Below, piece by piece: positions 26,646-33,831 of a stretch of 64,000 bases of DNA. Both the position numbers and the translations under genes were made by a program. Source of the stretch: Mycobacterium nebraskense (lineage in GTDB: Bacteria; Actinomycetota; Actinomycetes; Mycobacteriales; Mycobacteriaceae); NCBI RefSeq assembly GCF_002102255.1, contig NZ_LQPH01000148.1, forward strand, positions 62,001-126,000, given 5' to 3'. The number at the start of each line of letters is the position of its first letter. Positions within the stretch are counted from its first letter, which is position 1. Below the pieces are notes generated by a model. It was given only the letters and a program-made list of their open reading frames with translations, made no database searches and had not been told where the DNA came from.

Positions 26646-29303
26646 CTAGCGTCGAAGCCGGATTCTCCAGCGCACGAAACCCGCATAGAACAGTGACAAC
26701 GCCGCCAGCATGCCCATGTCGAGCAGCCAGACCTTCGGCGTGTGCTGCCAGAACCGGTCCTGGGACAGCAGCGAATTGGGCACCAGGTGCCGCAGGTCGA
26801 CCGTCGACGCCGCCGCGGCGTACCCCCAGCGGGCGGGCATCCCGAAGGACAGCTGGTCCAGCCCGAGCCGGCCGGTCACGGGAACCATGCCGCCGCAGAG
26901 CACCAGCTGTGCCATCACCGTTACCACGAACAGCGGCATGATCTGCTCGCTGGAGCGGACCAGCGACGAGATCGCCAGGCCGAGAATCGCCGAGGCCACA
27001 CAGGTCGCCGCGACGGTGGCGAACAATTCGACGGTCGCCCCGACGGTCGAATGGCCGAGCAGAACGGCGCCTCGCGTCGGCGCGCTCTTGCCGATCACCA
27101 CGATCGCGGTGATGATCGCCGATTGCAGGATCGCGAACCCGCAGAACACCGCGGTTTTCGCGAGCAGGTAGGCGGTGGTCGAAAGCCCGACCGCCTGCTC
27201 GCGCTGGAAGATGGCGCGTTCGCCGACCAGGTCGCGGATGGTCAGCGCGGTGCCCATGAACGCCGCGGCGGGCATCAGCAGGGCCAGAATTTGCGCCGCT
27301 TCGTCGGGCGTGCCGGCGTTCGCGCCGGGCAGATGGAATCCGTTGCCGCCCGGAACGGTCAGGGACAGCGAACCCAGGATGAACGGCAGCAGTGCCAGGA
27401 ACATGAAGTAGGCGCGGTCGGCGACGACCAGGCGGATCTGCCGTCGGGCGACGGTCGAAATCTGGCGCCGCACACTGGTATGCACCGGTTCGCCGAGCGC
27501 GCCCGGCTCGTCCGCCTTGTCCGGCACCAGTTTCTGCGGCCGCTTCGCGGCGTCCCGCTGCTCCAGAAAACGCCGGTTGGCCTCGTCGGGGTCTGCACCT
27601 ACCTTGGTGAAGATCTTCGCCCAGTTGGTGGTCCCCATCGCTGCACCGATCTGGTCCGGCGGGCCACAGTAGGCCGTCTTGCCGCCCGGGGCCACCAACA
27701 GCAGCTGGTCGCAGGTGTCCAGGTAGGACAGCATGTGCGTCACGACGATCACCACACGACCGGCATCGGCCAGCTGCCGAAGCATCGTCATGACCTGGTG
27801 GTCGAGCGCCGGGTCGAGGCCGGACGTCGGCTCGTCGAGGATCAACAGCGACGGGCCGGTGAGCAGCTCGAGCGCCACCGAGGCCCGTTTGCGCTGACCG
27901 CCGGACAGCTTGCCCACGCGGGTGTCGGCGTGTTTGGTCAGGTCGAGCTCGTCGAGGACCCGCGTGACGATTTTCGCGCGGTCGGATTTGCTGGTGTCGG
28001 GCGGTAGCCGTAGTTCGGCGGCGTAGCCCAGCGCCTGGTTGATCGTCAGCTGCCGGTGCACCACGTCGTCCTGCGGGACCATGCCGATGCGACTGCGCAA
28101 CGACGCGTATTCGGTGTGAATGTCGTGGCCCTCGAACGTAACCGAGCCGGAGCTGGGGGCGGTGTAGCCGGCGATGAGCCTGGCCAGGGTGCTCTTTCCG
28201 GCGCCCGACCCGCCGATGACGGCGGTCAGCGTTCCGGGCCGCGCGATGAGGGAGATGTCGTCAAGCAGCTGTTTGCCGTTGTCGACGACGTACCTGACGT
28301 TGCGTACCTCCAGCCCGCCGGTGCGCCTGGCGGCGTCGCTGCGTTCGGTCAGGGTGCCGTCGTGGAAAACAAGGTCGACATTGCCGATGGTGACGACGTC
28401 GTCGTCGGACAGGATCGCCGTCCCGACCCGGGTGCCGTTGACGAAGGTTCCGTTGATGCTGTTGTCCCGGATTTCGGTGCCAAGCGGCGTCTGCACCAAC
28501 GTCGCATGCTGGCGTGAGGCCAACACATCGGAGACCACGATGTCGTTCTCCGCGGCGCGGCCGATCGTCATGGTGCCCGGGGTGCCGGCCGCCGCCGACG
28601 AGCGCGGTGAGAGCAACTTCACAAAGCGCGTCGCGAGGTTGGACACGTCGGCCGTTTTGGCGTCGACCATGGTGAGTTCGGTGGGCGGCATCGAGCCCGG
28701 CTGGGGCGGTATTTCCGCGTGCACGACGGTCCGCTCGTCGGGTGGTGTGCCGCGTAGCGGGATGTTCGACGTCGGCGCCGGCCGCGGCGCCGAGATCGGC
28801 TGCCTGTGTGGCGAATTCAACGGTCTGGGCGGCGCGGGTCGCGGCGGTGCGGCGTGGGGGCCGCCCCGGCTTGGATTCCTCACCTGCCTGGGGCGGGGGT
28901 TCGTTTGCTCGGGAAGCGCGGACCAAGCCAGTGTCGGCGGCCCGGCCTCCGGACTCGGCCGGATCCGGCCCGGCCGATCGGTGTAGCCCTGCTGCGGTCC
29001 GATGGCGAAGGTCAGCCGCGGTCCCTGCGGATTGCCGACGTGAATGCTCTGGCCGTCGTGCACATCGATGACCGGCATCCGGTAGCCGTTGAGATAGGTC
29101 CCGTTCAGCGAGCCGTTATCGATTGCCAGCCAACGGCCTTGGTCGAAACGCACGATCAGGTGGGCACGTGAGATCCGTGGATCGGCGATGCGCATGTCGG
29201 CCTGCACGTCGCGACCGATGACCACCTCATGGCCGGCCCCGAAGGATCGTTGGGACCCGTCGTGCCGAATTGTCAGGATGGGCGGGGCGGGTCGAGTCAC
29301 CAC
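26646..29303 (-). CDS. FHA-domain ABC transporter (Rv1747 family)
   Basis: This 885-residue fused exporter is of the type reported to be phosphorylated by PknF and linked to cell-envelope lipids. Domains: FHA1 (about 10-100; GRDVQAD, SRAHL, NGTYLNG), a Pro-rich linker with candidate phospho-threonines (ERTVVHA, LTMVDAK), FHA2 (about 235-320; GRAAEND, SRQHATL, NGTFVNG). Then an ATPase (Walker A GGSGAGKST near 365, LSGGQRKRASV, LLILDEPTSGLDP) and six membrane helices (about 630-880). GTG 29303 is the start. It is divergent from a PknF/E-like kinase, its likely regulator. In M. tuberculosis the Rv1746-Rv1747 pair lies elsewhere. Confidence 0.93.
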   Translation of the reverse strand: MVTRPAPPILTIRHDGSQRSFGAGHEVVIGRDVQADMRIADPRISRAHLIVRFDQGRWLAIDNGSLNGTYLNGYRMPVIDVHDGQSIHVGNPQGPRLTFAIGPQQGYTDRPGRIRPSPEAGPPTLAWSALPEQTNPRPRQVRNPSRGGPHAAPPRPAPPRPLNSPHRQPISAPRPAPTSNIPLRGTPPDERTVVHAEIPPQPGSMPPTELTMVDAKTADVSNLATRFVKLLSPRSSAAAGTPGTMTIGRAAENDIVVSDVLASRQHATLVQTPLGTEIRDNSINGTFVNGTRVGTAILSDDDVVTIGNVDLVFHDGTLTERSDAARRTGGLEVRNVRYVVDNGKQLLDDISLIARPGTLTAVIGGSGAGKSTLARLIAGYTAPSSGSVTFEGHDIHTEYASLRSRIGMVPQDDVVHRQLTINQALGYAAELRLPPDTSKSDRAKIVTRVLDELDLTKHADTRVGKLSGGQRKRASVALELLTGPSLLILDEPTSGLDPALDHQVMTMLRQLADAGRVVIVVTHMLSYLDTCDQLLLVAPGGKTAYCGPPDQIGAAMGTTNWAKIFTKVGADPDEANRRFLEQRDAAKRPQKLVPDKADEPGALGEPVHTSVRRQISTVARRQIRLVVADRAYFMFLALLPFILGSLSLTVPGGNGFHLPGANAGTPDEAAQILALLMPAAAFMGTALTIRDLVGERAIFQREQAVGLSTTAYLLAKTAVFCGFAILQSAIITAIVVIGKSAPTRGAVLLGHSTVGATVELFATVAATCVASAILGLAISSLVRSSEQIMPLFVVTVMAQLVLCGGMVPVTGRLGLDQLSFGMPARWGYAAAASTVDLRHLVPNSLLSQDRFWQHTPKVWLLDMGMLAALSLFYAGFVRWRIRLRR

Positions 29304-29578
29304 TCAAGTATCGGTGCCTCCCGCGGTGCCTCTATTGGGATCAGCTGTGACTTCGCTTTGTTTCCAGCCGACCACTCATAACTGTTTCATAGCTTGCAGA
29401 GACGAACCCACTACTGGGATCCGGCATGATCTGAACGTAAGGGGTGCAAGGAGGTTCGTTTCCGGGCGCGCCGGGCACAGGCGAAGCCAGGCCCCAATCG
29501 CGACGCGCAGGCCCGCGGTGTTGCGCGCCGTGTCAGGTTGCGGCAAACCGGGGCAGGAACGAGGGGGCGAGGCGATCG

Positions 29579-31573
29579 ATGTACGAACACAAAGGGACCA
29601 CCCGGCGCATCGGCGCCGGGCGACGGCTGCTGAGTAACCCGCGTCAGGCCCGTGCGGCGCTGCGCGCGGGATTTCACTCGTTGCCCGCCGTGACGATCTC
29701 CCACCTGTTCCGTCGCATCCCGCCGGTCAGCTCGACGCCGGTCGCGGAGTCCGAGGCCGACGGGTCGCGCCTGTCGGTAACCAGCGGTGCGCCGTTCGCG
29801 GGCTACACCATCCTGCGGCAGTTGGGCGCCGGGGGCATGGCCGAGGTGTATCTGGCCCTGCATCCCCGGTTGCCGCGACGCGACGTGATCAAGGTTCTGG
29901 CGGAGGCGGTTACGGCCGATCCCGAGTTTCGCGAAAGGTTCAACCGCGAGGCCGATCTCGCCGCGACGCTGTGGCATCCCCACATCGTCGGCGTCCACGA
30001 CCGCGGCGAATTCAACGGCCACCTTTGGATTTCCATGGACTACGTCGAGGGCACCGATGCCTCTCGGCTGGTGAAAGAGCACTACCGGGACGGGATGCCG
30101 ATTCAGGAGGCGTGTGCCATCGTCCAGGCTGTGGCGGGGGCCCTCGACTACGCCCACGACCGCGGCCTGCTGCACCGCGACGTCAAACCGGCCAACATCC
30201 TGCTCACCCATCCCGAAGGCGGGGAGCGTCGAATCCTGTTGGCGGACTTCGGTGTCGCGCGGCACCTGGGTGACATCAGCGGGATCACCGAGACCAACGT
30301 CGCCGTGGGAACGGTCGCCTACGCCGCGCCGGAACAGTTGACGGGATCCAACATCGACGGGCGGGCGGACCAATATGCCTTGGCCGCAACGGCTTTCCAT
30401 CTGCTCACCGGCACGCCGCCGTTCCAGCATTCGAATCCGATCGCGGTGATCAGCCAGCACCTGCACGAGGATCCGCCCCGGCTCAGCGATTACCGTCCGG
30501 AGCTGGCGCATCTGGACGAGGTCTTCTGCAAGGCACTGGCGAAACAACCCGAGGACAGGTTCGAGCGGTGCCGCGCATTTGCCGCCGCCGTCAGCGGCCG
30601 GTCCGACGACGTCGCCGAAGCCGGTCGGCGCGCCCGGCCCCGCACCGCGGCGATGAGCCACCGGTTCTCGTCGCGGACGCGGTGGGCGGTGGGGCTGGTG
30701 TGCGCGATGCTCATCGCCGTGGCGGCCACCTGGTCGGTGCTGTACTCCTTTCAGCCGGACACCCCGCCGGCCAACCCGACCCTTGCGTCGAAGCCGTCCG
30801 TCCCGGCACCCACCTCCTCCGGAGGGCCGGCGCTCAACGGGACCTACAAACTGGACTACGACCAAAGCAAGCGGACCACCAACGGCGTCGCGATCCGCCA
30901 CAACGGCCCCGTCACCGGCTGGTGGGCTTTCCGTTCGGTGTGCACGACCAACGGCTGCGCGGCCACCGGGACCCAGCTGGAGGACGCCACCCACCAAGCG
31001 ACCACCGACGGCGGCCAGACCGACACGTTGCACTTCGTCGGCGGCTATTGGCAGGGCGCCCCTCAGCAGGACCGGCTGGGCTGCACCCAGCCCAACGGCC
31101 CGGTCGGGGTCACCCAGCAGGAGACCGTCGCGTGGTCGTTGGCGCCCCAGGCCGACGGCACTTTGCGCGGCACCGTGACCGAGACCGTGCTCAGCAACGA
31201 GTGCGGCGCGCAGGGCGCGGTGGTGCGGGTGCCCGTGGTGGCCACCCGGGTAGGCGACGTGCCAGCGGGCGTGAACCTGGGCGATCCCGCCCAGGTGGTC
31301 AGCACGTCGACGGCGGCATCGGCCCCGGCGCCGCCCGTGCTCGGTGGGTTGTGTGGCGACGTAGGCAAGCTGGCTTACGACCCGACGAACAGCGAGCAGA
31401 TCGTCTGCGAGGGCAACAGCTGGGCCAAGGCCCCGATCACCATGGGTGTGCACGCCTCCGGCAGCTCATGCGACCGGCCGGGCACTTCGGTATTCGCCAT
31501 GACCACCTCGAACGACGGCTATCTGCTGCAGTGCGATCCGGTCACCCGGACGTGGATGCGTCCGGTGGGATAG
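29579..31573 (+). CDS. Receptor Ser/Thr protein kinase (PknE/PknF type)
   Basis: This 664-residue protein has an unusual N-terminal extension of about 70 residues, then a Hanks-type kinase domain. The glycine loop LGAGGMAEVYLA (from 82), Lys105, HRDVKPANIL (199 on), DFG (223-225) and APEQL are all present, so it should be active. One membrane helix (about 369-391) leads to an extracellular region of about 270 residues with a Pro/Ser stalk and several cysteines. The likely substrate is the divergent FHA-ABC transporter, 275 bp away; inference from the M. tuberculosis PknF-Rv1747 pair. ATG 29579 is the first ATG; shorter starts inside the extension cannot be excluded. Confidence 0.9.
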   Translation: MYEHKGTTRRIGAGRRLLSNPRQARAALRAGFHSLPAVTISHLFRRIPPVSSTPVAESEADGSRLSVTSGAPFAGYTILRQLGAGGMAEVYLALHPRLPRRDVIKVLAEAVTADPEFRERFNREADLAATLWHPHIVGVHDRGEFNGHLWISMDYVEGTDASRLVKEHYRDGMPIQEACAIVQAVAGALDYAHDRGLLHRDVKPANILLTHPEGGERRILLADFGVARHLGDISGITETNVAVGTVAYAAPEQLTGSNIDGRADQYALAATAFHLLTGTPPFQHSNPIAVISQHLHEDPPRLSDYRPELAHLDEVFCKALAKQPEDRFERCRAFAAAVSGRSDDVAEAGRRARPRTAAMSHRFSSRTRWAVGLVCAMLIAVAATWSVLYSFQPDTPPANPTLASKPSVPAPTSSGGPALNGTYKLDYDQSKRTTNGVAIRHNGPVTGWWAFRSVCTTNGCAATGTQLEDATHQATTDGGQTDTLHFVGGYWQGAPQQDRLGCTQPNGPVGVTQQETVAWSLAPQADGTLRGTVTETVLSNECGAQGAVVRVPVVATRVGDVPAGVNLGDPAQVVSTSTAASAPAPPVLGGLCGDVGKLAYDPTNSEQIVCEGNSWAKAPITMGVHASGSSCDRPGTSVFAMTTSNDGYLLQCDPVTRTWMRPVG

Positions 31574-31635
31574 CGGGGCACGGCTATCAGCATGACGGCA
31601 GGCGGAAGTGGCTGGCAGGCAACAACAGACATCAC

Positions 31636-31641
31636 TAAAAT
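31636..31641 (+). promoter_or_regulatory. -10 element for the EspC-like/effector pair
   Basis: TAAAAT lies exactly seven bases before the ATG at 31649, the geometry of a leaderless mycobacterial promoter. The effector pair can therefore be transcribed independently of the kinase gene, whose stop is at 31573. Confidence 0.55.
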
Positions 31642-31648
31642 CCCGCCC

Positions 31649-31948
31649 ATGCAGGAGTCGCTGCGTGTCAATTCCGCTGCTTTGCATGTGATGGCCACCC
31701 GTTGGGGTGCTTCGGCGGGCGAACTGAACGCGTCAGCAGCTCCGGCGGTGCTGGGCTTGGCGTGTCAGGCGAGCACCGCCGCAGTTAATGCCGCCCACAC
31801 CGAGGTCACCGCTTTCACAGCGTCGCTGTCCGCACAGGTGCGGACCCGCGCCGCTCATGTCGCCGAGGCCAACAACCGGTACAAAGCGAAGGAAGCTGGT
31901 TCAGCCAAGGAGCTGGCTGGTGTGGTGCATCCGGAGATCCGTGTGTAG
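31649..31948 (+). CDS. EspC-like (DUF2580-type) small ESX-secretion protein
   Basis: This 99-residue, Ala-rich, all-helical protein has no signal peptide. The helix-turn-helix layout resembles EspC/DUF2580 partners of type VII substrates: WGASAGEL near residue 20 and the general ESX signal YxxxE as YKAKE (Tyr78-Glu82) near the end. Such proteins usually form a helical hairpin that pairs with, or guides, a larger substrate encoded next to it. The effector gene begins two bases after its stop. The start at 31649 is fixed by the promoter position. The specific ESX system is unknown. Confidence 0.78.
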   Translation: MQESLRVNSAALHVMATRWGASAGELNASAAPAVLGLACQASTAAVNAAHTEVTAFTASLSAQVRTRAAHVAEANNRYKAKEAGSAKELAGVVHPEIRV

Positions 31949-31950
31949 CG

Positions 31951-33183
31951 ATGTCCGCGCTCGCAGGGTTCCCCAACCTGTCGCAGCTGTTGGCCTGGCC
32001 CACCGAACATCTGACGGAGGCGGCGGACCACTGGGAGGCTGTCGGCAGCCGCAGCTACGCGCTGGCCAACCGGGTCTGGCGGGATTCCTTGTCGGTCGAT
32101 TGGCAAGGCGAAGCCGCCGACGCGTTGCGCACTGCGACCCACGCCGACATGCTGGCGACCAGCGGGGTGGCCGACCAACTTGAAGCGGCGGCCAAAATAG
32201 CCCGGAGCGGCGCATCAGATTTGTATGGGGCACGTTCACGCGTGCGATACTCGGTCGAGGATGCCCGTGCGGCGGGCTTCGCTGTGGGAGAAGACCTTTC
32301 GGTCACTGACCGCTCGAGAGGTGGGTCGGCCGCACTTCGGGCTGCCCGACAAGCTCAGGCGCAAGCGTTCGTCGCCGACATCCGCCAACGCGCCGCCCAG
32401 CTGGTCGCGCTCGATCAGCAAGTCGGCGGCAAGGTGACCGCAGCCATGGCTAGTGTTCGCGACACGTTCCCGCCGAACTCTGGCCCCGCCACATCGCCGC
32501 AGGAACCGAAAATCCAAGCCGTCGACAACCACACGTTCAAACAAGAGCCCCCACCGCCGGGGCCCCCAGGTAATCCGTTCGCGGGCTGGACAGAGGAGCA
32601 AAAGGCCCAAGTAGCTACGGAAATCGCACATGGTCATGCTTTGGAACATTTTCCTGGGAAGGCGCCGCAGGACCTGGCCAGGTGGATCTACGACGCGATG
32701 AATGACCCCAATACTCGTGTCGGCACCAGCATCAAGTCCGGCGGATTAGCGCTGCTGCGGGATGGTCAGGTGGTCTTCATCAATCCGCAGGACGGAGACT
32801 ATGGAACTGCCTTCGCGCCCACGCCGCGTCCCGGTGACTCATGGCGAACACCGACGGAATACTTCGAGCAGAACACCAGGGTGCCCGAGCCGCTACCGCC
32901 TCCTACGCCGGGACGGCTGCCCCCCGTTGCTCGAGGGGAGATGGCGCCCGCTACCCCCGGATCAGCGCCCGCACCCGCAGCGCGGCCTGCACCGCTGCCT
33001 CCTGCTCCGGTCGAAGCGCCACCGGCGCCGAAGGGGCCGTCCCCGGTAGAGGGCGGCGAAGGATTTGGCGGTGGACCGGCGATACCCTTCGGGCCCAGGT
33101 TGGAGCCTCCGCCCCACGCCGGTCATCACCATCCCCCTGTGCTCGGTGATATGGACCCTGACCCGTGGGACCACGGCGAATGA
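31951..33183 (+). CDS. WXG-type ESX effector with putative toxin-like domain
   Basis: This 410-residue protein has no signal peptide. Residues about 1-180 are helical with a WXG turn (DWQGEAADAL), as in the N-terminal domains of CpnT-like and LXG/WXG toxins. A Pro-rich linker follows (about 195-210). A compact domain (about 210-310) holds clustered histidines His227, His229 and His233 (HGHALEHFPG), then SGGLALLRDGQVVFINP and GTAFAPT...YF, reminiscent of nuclease domains of polymorphic toxins. The last 100 residues are Pro/Gly-rich and end in an acidic tail, unusual because toxin domains are normally terminal. The toxin role is inference; another secreted enzyme is possible. Confidence 0.72.
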   Translation: MSALAGFPNLSQLLAWPTEHLTEAADHWEAVGSRSYALANRVWRDSLSVDWQGEAADALRTATHADMLATSGVADQLEAAAKIARSGASDLYGARSRVRYSVEDARAAGFAVGEDLSVTDRSRGGSAALRAARQAQAQAFVADIRQRAAQLVALDQQVGGKVTAAMASVRDTFPPNSGPATSPQEPKIQAVDNHTFKQEPPPPGPPGNPFAGWTEEQKAQVATEIAHGHALEHFPGKAPQDLARWIYDAMNDPNTRVGTSIKSGGLALLRDGQVVFINPQDGDYGTAFAPTPRPGDSWRTPTEYFEQNTRVPEPLPPPTPGRLPPVARGEMAPATPGSAPAPAARPAPLPPAPVEAPPAPKGPSPVEGGEGFGGGPAIPFGPRLEPPPHAGHHHPPVLGDMDPDPWDHGE

Positions 33184-33283
33184 CTTTGGACCGAGGGATG
33201 AAAGTTCGGTCTGGCGCTGCCTGGAACAGGGATGATCGGGTCGCAGTTATGGACGGATTAACCGCTGAAACCTCTCGCGTCGT

Positions 33284-33772
33284 TCACAGCCCGGGGGGAT
33301 ACTGCCTTCCCTGCTGCTCGCGGTGCACATTCTCCCAGTACCGATTCTCTTCCTCGATTTCCTCGGTAGTGCGGGTTCTCCCACCTTCCGGAAACAACAA
33401 CTTCGCACGCGTGCGCCCGCCGATTTTGCGGCGCCGCTGCAGGCCGCGCAACAAAGTCACCGCCTCGGTGTCGGAGAATCCGGTGACCGTCGCAAAATCT
33501 TGACCAGCGCCGACCAGGCCGCTGGCCCAGGTGATCTCGGTCAAAAAAAGCACGCGCGCCCAGTCGAGGTTCGTCAGTGGCTCGCCGGCGGTGACGGCAC
33601 GCTCAAGCCGGAGGGTGAGCGCTCCGAATTCCTCCCACGTTGACAACCCCAGAACTTGATAAGGGAATGGCGCGTCGGCTGCCGACAACGCCCACTGCTC
33701 CAGCGCCTGCTGAATGAACTCGCGTTCCCTCTCGGTGAGGTCGACTGCCACCAAATCAGAAGAACTGGTCAT
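33284..33772 (-). CDS. Helical cytosolic protein, candidate immunity partner
   Basis: This 162-residue, acidic N-terminal, mostly helical protein has no signal or membrane segment. It contains EREREFIQQALEQWALSA and a basic QRRRKIGGRTRAK stretch. I recognise no family. It faces the effector gene tail to tail, with about 100 bp between the stops, and lies head to head with uvrB. ATG 33772 has TAGGAT (33785-33780) exactly seven bases upstream, a leaderless promoter. Position next to a putative secreted toxin suggests an immunity protein, but immunity genes usually follow on the same strand, so this is tentative. Confidence 0.65.
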   Translation of the reverse strand: MTSSSDLVAVDLTEREREFIQQALEQWALSAADAPFPYQVLGLSTWEEFGALTLRLERAVTAGEPLTNLDWARVLFLTEITWASGLVGAGQDFATVTGFSDTEAVTLLRGLQRRRKIGGRTRAKLLFPEGGRTRTTEEIEEENRYWENVHREQQGRQYPPGL

Positions 33773-33802
33773 CGAATCGATCCTAAGACCAGCCCGGGAC
33801 AC

Positions 33803-33825
33803 TTGTCGGTGCACGGTTCTACCCT
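33803..33825 (+). promoter_or_regulatory. RecA-independent (PafBC-type) damage promoter of uvrB
   Basis: TTGTCGGTG (33803-33811), eight bases, then TACCCT (33820-33825) is a full match to the mycobacterial RecA-NDp motif TTGTCRGTG-N8-TANNNT. The -10 ends six bases before the uvrB ATG, predicting a leaderless, DNA-damage-inducible transcript. Confidence 0.8.
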
Positions 33826-33831
33826 GGTGGC

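Noticed and set aside
29411..31453. 680-codon open frame antisense to the kinase gene
   Set aside because: The plus strand encodes an intact kinase with all catalytic motifs; the antisense product is low-complexity Arg/Gly/His.
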